NCBI RefSeq assembly: GCF_013391415.1
Contig: NZ_JACAXB010000007.1
Coordinates: forward strand, 1 to 64,000
Length of the DNA stretch: 64,000 nt
Origin: Aquitalea sp. LB_tupeE
GTDB taxonomy: Bacteria > Pseudomonadota > Gammaproteobacteria > Burkholderiales > Chromobacteriaceae
Reading direction: 5' to 3'
This document shows, piece after piece, positions 19,963 to 28,763 of the stretch. The notes below the pieces were generated by a model. The model was given only the letters and a program-made list of their open reading frames with translations, was not told the origin of the DNA and searched no databases. The translations under genes were made by a program, and so were the position numbers. Each line of letters opens with the position of its first letter. Within the stretch, counting starts at the first letter, position 1.

Positions 19963-20280
19963 TCAGCTTTTGCGCAGGATGATGCGCGTACCAATCTCGT
20001 AAACCTGGCCGCGCTTTACCTCGTTGCAGCGCCTGACTTCCACTTCTGCCTCCAGCGGCTTGCCCGGTAAACCGCCCACGGCAGGGGCCAGCACAATCAC
20101 CGACAGGCGTTCGCCATGCTGGGGAACGTAGGAGCAGCGAAAGGCCATGCCATCTACCGACAAGTCGACACACTCGCCATAATGCGTTTCACCGGTGTGC
20201 AGGGACTTGATGCGTGCCTTGCAGCCCATCTGCAAGCGGCGCGCACCACGCCGTTCATGGTAGGGATCAAACGGCGGCAC
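19963..20280 (-). CDS. PilZ domain protein (c-di-GMP-binding type)
   Basis: 105-residue single-domain PilZ protein. The c-di-GMP switch motif RRGAR lies near the N terminus (about residues 10-14), and the second motif D-x-S-x2-G appears as VDLSVDGMAF. I choose the GTG at 20280 (then PPFDPYHERRGARR) because GGGAGA lies 8 bases upstream and later Met starts would remove the RxxxR motif. An in-frame ATG at 20352 would lie deep in the nudix gene. The partner process is unknown. Overlaps the nudix gene end by 14 bases. Confidence 0.82.
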   Translation of the reverse strand: MPPFDPYHERRGARRLQMGCKARIKSLHTGETHYGECVDLSVDGMAFRCSYVPQHGERLSVIVLAPAVGGLPGKPLEAEVEVRRCNEVKRGQVYEIGTRIILRKS

Positions 20281-20824
20281 CAGGCAATCTCCCGTCCAGA
20301 TGGGCGGCCAGCCAATGCAGGCCGACAATGGACTTGCTGTCGCAGATTTCACCGCTCAGTGTCATCTGCATTACCTGCTCCAGTGGCAGGGTGAACACTT
20401 CCAGAAACTCGCCTTCATCCAGTTCGCGCTCACCCAGTTCCAGATCCTCGGCCAGGTAGTAGCTGATCTGCTCGTTGGAATAACCAATGCAAGGATACGC
20501 GGTGCCCAGATGCAGCCAGCGGCCAGCACGATAGCCGGTTTCCTCCAGTAGTTCGCGTCTGGCGGTCAGTGCCGGGGCTTCGTTGGGGTCTATCTTGCCA
20601 GCCGGAATTTCCACAAACACGCGGCCGGCCGGGTAACGGTATTGACGTTCCAGTACCAACTGGCGGTCTGCCGTCAGCGCCAGAATGGCAACCGCGCCAG
20701 GGTGCAGGATGTACTCGCGACTAGCCTCCGCACCATCGGGCAGCAATACCTTGTCCTTGTGTACTTGAAGAAAGCCTCCTTCGTACACCAGTGCTGTCTG
20801 CAATTGCTTTTCAACAAGATCCAC
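20267..20824 (-). CDS. Nudix hydrolase, ADP-ribose pyrophosphatase type
   Basis: 185-residue Nudix enzyme. The Nudix box is complete: G-x5-E-x7-RELLEETGY starting at GKIDPNEAPALTA. The upstream EIPAGK and the overall length fit NudF-type ADP-ribose pyrophosphatases, which hydrolyse ADP-ribose to AMP and ribose 5-phosphate. The start is a GTG at 20824 with AAAGG six bases upstream; no in-frame ATG is available before the conserved core. Overlaps DUF2062 upstream and PilZ downstream by 14 bases each. Confidence 0.9.
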   Translation of the reverse strand: MDLVEKQLQTALVYEGGFLQVHKDKVLLPDGAEASREYILHPGAVAILALTADRQLVLERQYRYPAGRVFVEIPAGKIDPNEAPALTARRELLEETGYRAGRWLHLGTAYPCIGYSNEQISYYLAEDLELGERELDEGEFLEVFTLPLEQVMQMTLSGEICDSKSIVGLHWLAAHLDGRLPGAAV

Positions 20825-21368
20825 GTGCTGCCTTTCTTTTCTTCCAGTTACGCACGACCACCCAGCGCCATCCCAGCATTACCAGCACATAGCCAGTCAC
20901 CGACAACAACAGCCCCAGAACCAACAAGCCCAACAAGAGCGGCCAGCCCAACAGCAGCAACCAGTTCAGCAACTGACTGCCCCATTGCCACAGGGTCTGG
21001 TTCTCCCACAGTGGAGGCTGGCTCATTGTACCTGTAGTGGGGTCACCCAGTAACAGCAGTCCACAGGAATAAGCCAGAAAATAAAGCGGCAGGATGGTGA
21101 GCGGGTTGCTGTACAACGTAGCCAGCAGGGCTGCCGGCACATTCACTTTCAGGCAGAACGCCAACAACAAGGTGGATAGCCGTTTGGGCGGGCCGGGCAA
21201 CAAACCGGTAGCCAGCCCCAGTGCAACGCCGCGTGCCACTTTGCGCCGGTTCAATGCCCAGCACGCCGGTTGATCCAGCAGCGGCTCCAGCCAACGCAGT
21301 CCGGGACGTTGCAACAAGTGGTGACGCCCTTGGCTGACACGTTGCAGCAGTTTTCGCAAAGCTGACAT
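20811..21368 (-). CDS. DUF2062 membrane protein
   Basis: 185-residue DUF2062 protein with three or four predicted membrane segments (about residues 45-60, 67-85, 90-110 and 140-170). Family motifs VARGVALGLATGLLPGP and YSNPLTILPLYFLAYSCG are visible. DUF2062 has no settled function; some members are fused to glycosyltransferases. First gene of an overlapping trio with the nudix hydrolase and PilZ genes. Confidence 0.87.
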   Translation of the reverse strand: MSALRKLLQRVSQGRHHLLQRPGLRWLEPLLDQPACWALNRRKVARGVALGLATGLLPGPPKRLSTLLLAFCLKVNVPAALLATLYSNPLTILPLYFLAYSCGLLLLGDPTTGTMSQPPLWENQTLWQWGSQLLNWLLLLGWPLLLGLLVLGLLLSVTGYVLVMLGWRWVVVRNWKKRKAARGSC

Positions 21369-21449
21369 GAAGATGATGCTTCCCGTTGTCGTAATGCCAC
21401 ACCAGCAGCAGCCTGCCGCTAAAAGATGTTGTCAAAGCTGACGGAATAA

Positions 21450-21467
21450 TTTAAACAAGCGTTTGAA
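21450..21467. promoter_or_regulatory. PsrA-like operator upstream of acyl-CoA dehydrogenase
   Basis: Imperfect palindrome TTTAAAC-AAGC-GTTTGAA, 85 bp before the acyl-CoA dehydrogenase start. Arms match at six of seven positions and resemble the TTCAAAC-N4-GTTTGAA type described for the TetR fatty-acid regulator PsrA. No psrA gene is in the window. Confidence 0.55.
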
Positions 21468-21551
21468 TTAAGCGTACGCATTGAAACCGCCTTGCTTACA
21501 CGGCTATTCGACCCGGAAAACCCGGGCAGCGCAACCTACAGGAGAAACACC

Positions 21552-23336
21552 ATGCCCGCATACAAAGCACCATTGCGCGACTTTGACTTCGTACTGAACG
21601 AACTGATCAAGGTGCAGGACATCATCCCGCAGCTGCCCGGCTATGAAGAAGCCACCCAGGACATTTTTACTTCCTATCTGGAAGCCGCTGCCCAGTTCTG
21701 TGAAAGCGAGCTGGCACCACTGAACCGTCAGGCCGATGAAGAAGGCTGCCAGTTCGACCCCAGCACCAAGGCCGTCACCACCCCGCCCGGCTTTAAGGAA
21801 GCTTACAAGCAGTATTGTGAGCTGGGCTTTCCGGCGCTGGACTGTGACCCGGCCTACGGCGGCCAGGGCATGCCCAAGTCGCTGGCTTTTCCGGTGATGG
21901 AAATGCAATGTTCGTCCAATGTGGCCTGGTCGATGTACCCCGGTCTGTCGCATGGCGCATATGCCGCGATCCATGCCCATGGCACCGAAGAACAGAAAGC
22001 CACTTATCTGCCGCGTCTGGTGGATGGCAGCTGGACCGGCACCATGTGCCTGACCGAACCGCACTGCGGCACCGATCTTGGCCTGCTGAAAACCCGTGCC
22101 GAGCCCAATGCCGATGGCAGCTACCGCATTACCGGCACCAAGATCTTCATCTCCGCCGGCGAGCATGACATGTCCGACAACATCATCCACCTGGTGCTGG
22201 CCCGCTTGCCGGATGCACCTAAGGACGTGAAAGGCATCTCGCTGTTCATCGTGCCGAAATACCATGCTGATGGCAGCCGCAATCCGGTAGCCTGCGGCAG
22301 CCTGGAACACAAGATGGGCATCAAGGCCAATGCCACGGCGGTGATCAATCTGGATGGCGCGCGCGGCTATCTGATTGGTGAGGCCAACAAGGGCCTGTCC
22401 TGCATGTTCACCATGATGAACGCGGCGCGTCTGGGCTGCGGCATGCAGGGTCTGGGCATTGGCGAAGCGTCTTTCCAGGGCGCACTGGCTTATGCTCGCG
22501 AACGTCTGCAAATGCGCGCGCTCACCGGCAACAAATGCCCGGACAAGCCGGCCGACCCCATCATTGTGCATCCGGACGTGCGCCGCATGCTGCTGACCCA
22601 GAAAGCCTATACCGAAGCAGGCCGTGCACTGACCGCCCTGCTGGCCTTGCAGCTGGATATCGAGGACAAGCACCCGGATGCCTCGCAACGCCAGGATGCG
22701 GCCGATCTGGTCGCCCTGCTCACCCCGGTAGCCAAGGCCTTCATGACCGATAACGGCTTTGAAGCCGCCAATATGGGCATGCAGGTATTCGGTGGCCACG
22801 GCTTCATTCGCGAATGGGGTATGGAACAGCTGGTGCGCGACTGCCGTATTTCGCAAATTTACGAAGGTACCAATGGCATCCAGGCCATCGACCTGCTGGG
22901 CCGCAAGGTATTACTCGATCAGGGCCAGAAACTGCGCAAGTTCACCAAGCAGATTCACCAGTTCTGCCAGGCCAATGAAGGCAATGACAAGCTGGCCGAA
23001 TACATCGCGCCACTTGCCAAGCTGATGAAGGACGTGGGCGAAGTGACCATGGGCGTGGGCATGGCCAGCCTGCAGAACAAGGACGAAGCCGGTGCAGCCG
23101 CTACCGACTACCTGCGCCTGATCGGCCATCTGAGCTATGCCTGGCTATGGGCGCGCATGGCTGAAGTGGCACATGCCAGCCTGGGCAAGGGCGATGATGC
23201 TTTCTACCAGGCCAAGATTGCCACCGGTCGCTTCTACATGGCCAAACTCTTCCCCGAAGTGCATACCCTGCTGGCGCGCATCAAGAGTGGTGCAGCACCG
23301 CTGATGTCGCTGGACGAAGAATACTTCGCTTTCTGA
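21552..23336 (+). CDS. Acyl-CoA dehydrogenase, DmdC/long-subunit type
   Basis: 594-residue FAD-dependent acyl-CoA dehydrogenase with N-terminal, middle and C-terminal ACAD domains plus an extra C-terminal domain, as in DmdC (methylmercaptopropionyl-CoA dehydrogenase) and related long-chain enzymes. FAD-binding motif TMCLTEPHCGTDLG and catalytic-base region YEGTNGIQAIDLLGRK, with Glu about residue 438, are intact. The start at 21552 has AGGAGA; the in-frame codon at 21492 is less likely. It stands alone between terminators, so it is probably a general fatty-acid beta-oxidation enzyme. Substrate chain length cannot be read from sequence. Confidence 0.9.
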   Translation: MPAYKAPLRDFDFVLNELIKVQDIIPQLPGYEEATQDIFTSYLEAAAQFCESELAPLNRQADEEGCQFDPSTKAVTTPPGFKEAYKQYCELGFPALDCDPAYGGQGMPKSLAFPVMEMQCSSNVAWSMYPGLSHGAYAAIHAHGTEEQKATYLPRLVDGSWTGTMCLTEPHCGTDLGLLKTRAEPNADGSYRITGTKIFISAGEHDMSDNIIHLVLARLPDAPKDVKGISLFIVPKYHADGSRNPVACGSLEHKMGIKANATAVINLDGARGYLIGEANKGLSCMFTMMNAARLGCGMQGLGIGEASFQGALAYARERLQMRALTGNKCPDKPADPIIVHPDVRRMLLTQKAYTEAGRALTALLALQLDIEDKHPDASQRQDAADLVALLTPVAKAFMTDNGFEAANMGMQVFGGHGFIREWGMEQLVRDCRISQIYEGTNGIQAIDLLGRKVLLDQGQKLRKFTKQIHQFCQANEGNDKLAEYIAPLAKLMKDVGEVTMGVGMASLQNKDEAGAAATDYLRLIGHLSYAWLWARMAEVAHASLGKGDDAFYQAKIATGRFYMAKLFPEVHTLLARIKSGAAPLMSLDEEYFAF

Positions 23337-23360
23337 TTGATTGCTGGCTCTACCCTTTGC

Positions 23361-23386
23361 ACGGCCCATCCGGGCCGTTTTTTTTG
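23361..23386 (+). terminator. Terminator of the acyl-CoA dehydrogenase gene
   Basis: ACGGCCC (23361-23367) and GGGCCGT (23372-23378) with tetraloop ATCC, followed by eight T. Classic intrinsic terminator. Confidence 0.93.
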
Positions 23387-23414
23387 CCCGATTGCCGCCA
23401 AGTGGCGGTCGGAA

Positions 23415-23443
23415 AACAAAAAAAAGCCCGGAAAACCGGGCTT
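23415..23443 (-). terminator. Distal terminator of the rhamnose operon
   Basis: On the minus strand AAGCCCGG-TTTT-CCGGGCTT is followed by a T run. It backs up the hairpin at 23466-23481. Confidence 0.8.
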
Positions 23444-23458
23444 ATCAATAAAGGAATG

Positions 23459-23481
23459 AAAAAAAGAGAGCTCGTACTCTC
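23459..23481 (-). terminator. Proximal terminator of the rhamnose operon
   Basis: On the minus strand GAGAG-TACGAG-CTCTC is followed by a run of T. A short stem, but a clear tail; together with the next hairpin it forms tandem terminators after aldA. Confidence 0.6.
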
Positions 23482-23572
23482 ATTTTCATTTTAATCAAAA
23501 CCACCATATGCTGCCATGCTTTTTGCATGAAACCGGGAAGTGCGGGAAGGCATATCTCTGCCCAGATACAAG

Positions 23573-25006
23573 TCAGGCCTGCAAATACACCATATGGCTA
23601 TGCGTGTACTCGTACAGGCCATACTTGCCGTCAGCCCCACCAATGCCGGATTTGCGTACCCCGGCATGGAAGCCTTGCATCGCTTCAAAGTTCTCCCGGT
23701 TGATATAGGTTTCGCCGAAATCCAGTTCACGCATCGCCTGCATCGCCTTGGCCAGATCGCGGGTATACACGGATGAAGTCAGGCCATACTCGGAATCATT
23801 GGCCAGGGCAATGGCCTCCTCCAGGCTGTCCACCACCTGTATTGGCAATACCGGGCCGAATATCTCTTGCTGCATGACGTCCATCTGCCCATGGCAGCCA
23901 GCCAGCACCGTAGGCTGGAAATGGAATCCAGTCCCTAGATCCGCCACCTGACCACCGGTAATCAGCTGCGCCCCCTGCTGCATCGCCTGCCTCACTTTTG
24001 CCAGCACCCGCTCCAGTGCCTGGCGGTTGATCAGCGGTCCCATGTCGATATCCGGCAGCGCCAGCGGATCGCCATAACGGGTTGCCGCCATGGCGCTGGC
24101 CACCTTGTCGATGAAGGCATCCGCCACCTTGCGCTCGACATACACCCGCTCTGCGCAATTGCACACCTGGCCAGTATTGATGATGCGTGAAGCGTGGATT
24201 GCCCTCGCCGCCAGATCAAGATCAGCATCGGCCAGTACGATGGCCGGTGCCTTGCCACCCAGCTCCAGATTCAACTTGGTGATATGCGGGGCCGCCGCTG
24301 CCGCAATGCGCGCACCGGTCGCCACGCTACCGGTAAAACTGATCATGTCGACATCCGCGCTGCCAGCCATGTCAGCCCTGGTCTGCCCCTGACCGTACAA
24401 CACATTGAACACGCCGGCGGGCAAGCCGGACTGCGCCACCAGCTGGCTGAACAAATGGCAGTTAATCGGCGTTTCCTCGCTGGGCTTGATCACGATGCTA
24501 TTGCCCATCAACAGGGCCGGAGCCATCTTGCGGGCAATCAGAAAGAAAGGAAAATTCCAGGGCAGGATGCCTGCCACCACGCCCAAGGGCTTGCGTAGCA
24601 GAAAAATCTGCTCGCCCGGCCGGTCGCTGCTGATGACTTCTCCTTCAATGCGTCTGGCCCATTCGGCCATGTAGTCCAGGTAATCGGCCGTGAAGCACAC
24701 TTCAACCTTGGCCAGCGCCAGGGTTTTGCCTTGTTCAGCGGTGATGGTGTGCGCAAGGACTTCCACTTGCTGACGAATCAAGTGCGCAATACTGCGTAAA
24801 AAGCCGGCACGCTCGATGGCCGGGCACGCAGCCCAGTCACGCTGGGCGGCACGGGCTGCGCTCAAGGCCTCTGCCACCTGCTGCGCCGAGGCCTGCGGAG
24901 AATAAGCCAGCATCTGGCCATTGGCCGGATTTGTCACTGCGTGGTATCCGTCCCCTTGGATAAAACGGCCATTGATGAAATGACGCAATTGCTGAATTTC
25001 AGACAT
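23573..25006 (-). CDS. aldA: Lactaldehyde dehydrogenase (AldA-like)
   Basis: 477-residue NAD-dependent aldehyde dehydrogenase; E. coli AldA is 479 residues. Catalytic Cys C282 lies in NTGQVCNCAERVYV, a segment characteristic of AldA, and the general base E248 is in LELGGKAP. It oxidises L-lactaldehyde to L-lactate, the last step after the rhamnose aldolase next door. The ATG at 25006 with AGGAGC upstream is preferred to an in-frame TTG at 25024. Last gene of the rhamnose operon, before tandem terminators. Confidence 0.92.
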   Translation of the reverse strand: MSEIQQLRHFINGRFIQGDGYHAVTNPANGQMLAYSPQASAQQVAEALSAARAAQRDWAACPAIERAGFLRSIAHLIRQQVEVLAHTITAEQGKTLALAKVEVCFTADYLDYMAEWARRIEGEVISSDRPGEQIFLLRKPLGVVAGILPWNFPFFLIARKMAPALLMGNSIVIKPSEETPINCHLFSQLVAQSGLPAGVFNVLYGQGQTRADMAGSADVDMISFTGSVATGARIAAAAAPHITKLNLELGGKAPAIVLADADLDLAARAIHASRIINTGQVCNCAERVYVERKVADAFIDKVASAMAATRYGDPLALPDIDMGPLINRQALERVLAKVRQAMQQGAQLITGGQVADLGTGFHFQPTVLAGCHGQMDVMQQEIFGPVLPIQVVDSLEEAIALANDSEYGLTSSVYTRDLAKAMQAMRELDFGETYINRENFEAMQGFHAGVRKSGIGGADGKYGLYEYTHSHMVYLQA

Positions 25007-25074
25007 CGGAATGCTCCTGAACAATCATGTCGGCATGGCAGCTGCAAAAAAGCGGCCAGTGTGCCGAGGGATGG

Positions 25075-25899
25075 CTAATAGCCTTGCGTGCCGGAGGCAG
25101 GTAAAGGATGTGCGCCAAAAGGATGTGCGCCAAAACGTGCCAGGCTGGCCAGCGCAGCCTGACGCAGCAGCGGGATATCGATGCTGATGGCAATAAAGCT
25201 GCAACCCCACTCGGCATAACGGCGGGCATCCTGCTCATTGGGCGCCAGAATGCCGCAGCCCTTGCCCTGCGCCAGGCAGCTGTCAATGACGTGGCGGATG
25301 CTGTGCTGGACGTCGGCATGGCTGGCATTGCCTGCGTAGCCCAGGCTGGTGGATAAGTCGGCCGGGCCGATAAAAATGGCATCCACCCCTTCCACAGCGG
25401 CGATCTGCGCCGCATTTTCCACCCCGAGTGAAGATTCGATCTGTACCACCAGGCAAAGCGCCTGCTCAGCCTGCGCTATGTAATCCGCCACCGCATCCCA
25501 GCGGGTGGCACGAATCAACCCGCCACCGACACCGCGTATCCCCGCTGGTGGATAGCGCATGGCCCGCACCAGGGCTGCAGCCTGCGTTGCGCTCTCCACC
25601 ATCGGTACCATCAGGGTTTGTGCGCCGATATCCAGCACCTGCTTGATCAAGGCAGGGTCGCCATGCGGGATGCGGACCACCGGATCGACGGGATAAGCCG
25701 CCAGCACCTGCAGCTGCCCTAATAAGGTCGGCACGGTATTGGGAGCATGTTCACCATCCAGCAAGATCCAGTCATGGCCGGTGGTAGCCAGGACTTCCGC
25801 GCTATAGGCGGAGGCCATCCCGGCCCAGATGCCATACAAGGGTGTCGTTGAGGACACCTGCCTTAAGGCAGATTTGAAATGATTGCTTGGCAGCTGCAT
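25075..25899 (-). CDS. HpcH/HpaI aldolase, probable 2-keto-3-deoxy-L-rhamnonate aldolase
   Basis: 274-residue class II pyruvate aldolase. The motifs DWILLDGEHAPN, VPMVESATQA, QIESSLGVENAAQIAAVEGVDAIFIGPADLS contain the metal-binding Glu and Asp and the catalytic His of the HpcH/HpaI family. By position it should cleave 2-keto-3-deoxy-L-rhamnonate to pyruvate and L-lactaldehyde, as RhmA does. The ATG at 25899 with AGGAG six bases upstream is chosen over a TTG at 25905. An odd tandem FGAHPFGAHPLP lies at the C terminus. Confidence 0.88.
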   Translation of the reverse strand: MQLPSNHFKSALRQVSSTTPLYGIWAGMASAYSAEVLATTGHDWILLDGEHAPNTVPTLLGQLQVLAAYPVDPVVRIPHGDPALIKQVLDIGAQTLMVPMVESATQAAALVRAMRYPPAGIRGVGGGLIRATRWDAVADYIAQAEQALCLVVQIESSLGVENAAQIAAVEGVDAIFIGPADLSTSLGYAGNASHADVQHSIRHVIDSCLAQGKGCGILAPNEQDARRYAEWGCSFIAISIDIPLLRQAALASLARFGAHPFGAHPLPASGTQGY

Positions 25900-25908
25900 G
25901 GGCAACTC

Positions 25909-26676
25909 CTATTGCAGATTGACATACATGCCACCATCCACCAGCAGGCTGGCGCCGGTGACGTAACGTGCCATGTCTGAGGCCAGGAATACCGCCGGGC
26001 CGACCAGATCCTCCGGTTGCCCCAGCCGCCCCAGCGGAATGCGGTTTTGCATATAACTGCGCTTGTGCGGGTCGGCCAGATCCTGCCGGTTGATGTCGGT
26101 TTCTATGGTGCCGGGCAGCAAGGCATTGCAGCGGATGCCAAACGGACCCAGAGCAATGGCGCAGGACTGCATCAGCGACAGCAAACCGGCTTTGGTAGGG
26201 GTGTAGTGGGTTTGCATGCCACCGCCCACCAGCGCACTGATGGAGCTGACCGCAATGATGGCGCCGCCTTCACCCTGTTGCTGCATCTGCCGCGCTGCCG
26301 CCTGTACGACAAAATAGGCTCCGTTGAGATTGGTATTCACCGTGCGGTAATAGGTCTCGTGCGGCATGTCCAGAAAGGCATGGAAAGGACAGATGCCTGC
26401 ATTGCTGATGAAGACATCCACCCCACCCAAATGCTCCACCGCCATGGCAATCAGCGCGGCACCGGTGTCCGGGTCGCCAATATCCCCCGCCTGATCGGCC
26501 ACCTTGCGCCCCAGGACCTCAATCTGGTGACGCAGTGTCAGGATGTCATCCGCACTGCTGCGGCCACTGTGGCCCAGCATCACATCCGCCCCGTGACGGG
26601 CACAGCCCAGTGCAATGGCCCGCCCAATACCACGGGATGCCCCGGTAATCACCACACGCTTACCTGCTAACAACAT
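25909..26676 (-). CDS. L-rhamnose 1-dehydrogenase (SDR)
   Basis: 255-residue short-chain dehydrogenase. Cofactor motif TGASRGIG, structural NAG at SNAGICPF, catalytic Ser in VSSISALVGG and Y-x3-K in HYTPTKAG are intact. The runs MQTHYTPTKAGLLSLMQSCA and YVTGASLLVDGG are, from memory, close to Azotobacter L-rhamnose 1-dehydrogenase. It would oxidise L-rhamnopyranose to L-rhamnono-lactone, the first step of the non-phosphorylating pathway. Nearly abuts the aldolase gene. Confidence 0.9.
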   Translation of the reverse strand: MLLAGKRVVITGASRGIGRAIALGCARHGADVMLGHSGRSSADDILTLRHQIEVLGRKVADQAGDIGDPDTGAALIAMAVEHLGGVDVFISNAGICPFHAFLDMPHETYYRTVNTNLNGAYFVVQAAARQMQQQGEGGAIIAVSSISALVGGGMQTHYTPTKAGLLSLMQSCAIALGPFGIRCNALLPGTIETDINRQDLADPHKRSYMQNRIPLGRLGQPEDLVGPAVFLASDMARYVTGASLLVDGGMYVNLQ

Positions 26677-26729
26677 CGCTTTGTCTCCTCAGAAATACCG
26701 GCGATACAAGCCCGATGTGCAACAGCAAT

Positions 26730-26770
26730 CCCTTGCCCCGCACCTGCCACAAACACTGGCCAGGCAAGGG
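26730..26770 (-). repeat. Intercistronic inverted repeat between rhaT and the dehydrogenase
   Basis: CCCTTGCC (26730-26737) pairs with GGCAAGGG (26763-26770), with further complementarity (CCTG/CAGG) inside the loop. It lies in the only sizeable gap (124 bp) within the rhamnose operon and could process or partially terminate the mRNA after rhaT. Confidence 0.45.
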
Positions 26771-26800
26771 CCAGGAATACTCCTTTTGTGTCAGCCATGC

Positions 26801-27859
26801 TTAATGGCTGGCACTACCAAAACCCACCAGGCCGATGGCGGCAATGATGACCACGATGCCCAGCAACAGGATGCGGCGTGTTTGGGCTGCCGTGCCACGC
26901 CATTCGCCCAGGCAGACGCCCCAGAGATTGGAAATCAGGATGATGAAAGACATGTGCAGCACCCAGGAACTGGTGGGGTTATGCAAGCGGCTCTCGCCCA
27001 TGCCGTAGAAGAAAAACTGCAGATACCACAGCAAGCCACCCAGTGCACACAACAGGTAATTGCGCAGCAAGGGGGTGTTGCGATTGACGAACTCGCCCAG
27101 ACTGCGATGACGCAAGGACAGGTACAGACACCACAGCGCATTGGTGGTGAGGCCACCGAGCATGATGACGGCAAAGGTCAGATTGTTCATGAACAGGGAA
27201 TTGGCGCCCTGTGCCACGGCAGCAAGGGCCAACGGTTTGCCCGCGTTAATGCCGTAGCTGAAACAGGCACTCAGGCAACCGGACACCAGTGCGACAGCGA
27301 TGCCCTTTTTCATGTTGAATTCCCTGACCGCACTTTGCTTGGTCGCCAGATCGACTTCACGCTCCTTGCGCATGCCAGCCAGCCCGCACAACACAATGCC
27401 GATCAGCGAGCCCAGCACGCCCAGCAATACCATCCGACCGCCGTTGCTGAGCAGCATATGGCTTAGGCGCAGCCCTTCGGTATTACCGGTCAGATCGTTG
27501 AACAAGGGTGGCATCAAGGCGCCCAGGGCGGATGTCAGGCCCATGATGATGGACATGCCCAGCGACAGCCCGATATAGCGCATGGTCAGGCCAAAGGTAA
27601 GGCCACCGATGCCCCATAACACGCCAAAGAAGTAAGTCCAGCCCAGTGTCCCGCCGTCTGCCTCCTCCAGAATGGAAGTAAAGGCCGGAATGGTCAGGGC
27701 AATGGCCAGCCACGGGGCAATCAGCCAGGAAAACAAGCCGCCCAGCAGCCAGAAGTTTTCCCAGGACCACTGCCGGACGCTGCGATAGGGCAGATAGAAA
27801 CTGGCGGACGAAAACGAGCCGATAAAATGAAATAGCAAACCCAGCAAAATGATGGCCAT
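26801..27859 (-). CDS. rhaT: L-rhamnose/H+ symporter RhaT
   Basis: 352-residue RhaT-family transporter with about ten membrane helices; E. coli RhaT is 344 residues. The pattern matches throughout, including GLLFHFIGSFSSASFYLPYRSVRQWSWENFW (start to residue 35) and the C-terminal SFIILISNLWGVCLGEW. It imports L-rhamnose with protons. Start at 27859 follows the lactonase stop by four bases; the longer in-frame extension is inside the lactonase gene. Confidence 0.94.
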   Translation of the reverse strand: MAIILLGLLFHFIGSFSSASFYLPYRSVRQWSWENFWLLGGLFSWLIAPWLAIALTIPAFTSILEEADGGTLGWTYFFGVLWGIGGLTFGLTMRYIGLSLGMSIIMGLTSALGALMPPLFNDLTGNTEGLRLSHMLLSNGGRMVLLGVLGSLIGIVLCGLAGMRKEREVDLATKQSAVREFNMKKGIAVALVSGCLSACFSYGINAGKPLALAAVAQGANSLFMNNLTFAVIMLGGLTTNALWCLYLSLRHRSLGEFVNRNTPLLRNYLLCALGGLLWYLQFFFYGMGESRLHNPTSSWVLHMSFIILISNLWGVCLGEWRGTAAQTRRILLLGIVVIIAAIGLVGFGSASH

Positions 27860-27863
27860 CTGG

Positions 27864-28763
27864 CTAGTCTCCCAATTGGTAAAAATGCCAGGCGTTGTCG
27901 GCAAACATGGCACGACGCTCATGTGCGGCTGCCTGCTCCAGCAAATTGTCATAGGCCTGCCATAGCCTGCGGTAGGAGGTGTACAGGCTGCACACCGGAA
28001 AATTGGAAGCAAACATGCAGCGAGCACTGCCAAAGGCGTCGATGGCTTCGTACACCAGCGGCCGCAGACTGTCCTGCGTCCAGTGATGATCCAGCATGCC
28101 AAAACCGCTCAGCTTTACCTGAACATTCGGGCAGGCTGCCAGAGCACGCATGCCATCCCGCCACGCGCGCCAGCCAGCAGGCGCATGCCGATCCACATAC
28201 ATGCCGGCATGATTCAGCGCAAAGCGCACTCCCGGATAACGTCTGGCCAGCGCGGCAGCTTCCAGCATTTGTGAGGGGTAGATTTGTAATTCGAAGATCA
28301 GGCCGTGGCGTTCCAGCAGTGCCATACCCTGCTGCCATTGCGGCTCGCGCATGTAATGGCGACCGACATAATCGAACTGCGGATCGGCATGGACATTCAG
28401 AATCTGACGCACACCCCGCACCCGGGTTGAGGCTGCCAGTTGCCGGGCCAGCTGGTTCGCTACCTGCGGGCTGGCCAGATCCACAAATGGCAATAAGGCA
28501 AGCGGCAGGGTCTGAGCGGACAAGTCAAGCATGTGCTCCAGCTGGCGGGTTTCCTCCAGCGCATCCGCCGCATTGGCTTCGATATGCACCACACCCACCA
28601 GCTCGATGTCGGACTGCTCGGCCAGCTGGCGCAAGTCTCGCAACAGGAAGTCACGTGCCAGCGCGGCGTAATCTCCCAACAGATTGGGCTTGCGCCGGGT
28701 CAGCCAGGGATAGTGATTTCCTTCCAGCCACCAGAAATGGCAATGGGCGTCTACGATGCGCAT
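27864..28763 (-). CDS. Amidohydrolase 2 family lactonase, probable L-rhamnono-1,4-lactonase
   Basis: 299-residue COG3618 amidohydrolase. Start MRIVDAHCHFWW holds the first metal motif HxH, and the sugar-lactonase core (LNHAGMY, VKLSGFG, MFASNFPV) follows. The family includes L-rhamnono- and L-fuconolactonases. Position between dehydrogenase and dehydratase genes supports hydrolysis of L-rhamnono-1,4-lactone to L-rhamnonate. It overlaps the end of the mutarotase gene by 13 bases. Confidence 0.9.
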   Translation of the reverse strand: MRIVDAHCHFWWLEGNHYPWLTRRKPNLLGDYAALARDFLLRDLRQLAEQSDIELVGVVHIEANAADALEETRQLEHMLDLSAQTLPLALLPFVDLASPQVANQLARQLAASTRVRGVRQILNVHADPQFDYVGRHYMREPQWQQGMALLERHGLIFELQIYPSQMLEAAALARRYPGVRFALNHAGMYVDRHAPAGWRAWRDGMRALAACPNVQVKLSGFGMLDHHWTQDSLRPLVYEAIDAFGSARCMFASNFPVCSLYTSYRRLWQAYDNLLEQAAAHERRAMFADNAWHFYQLGD

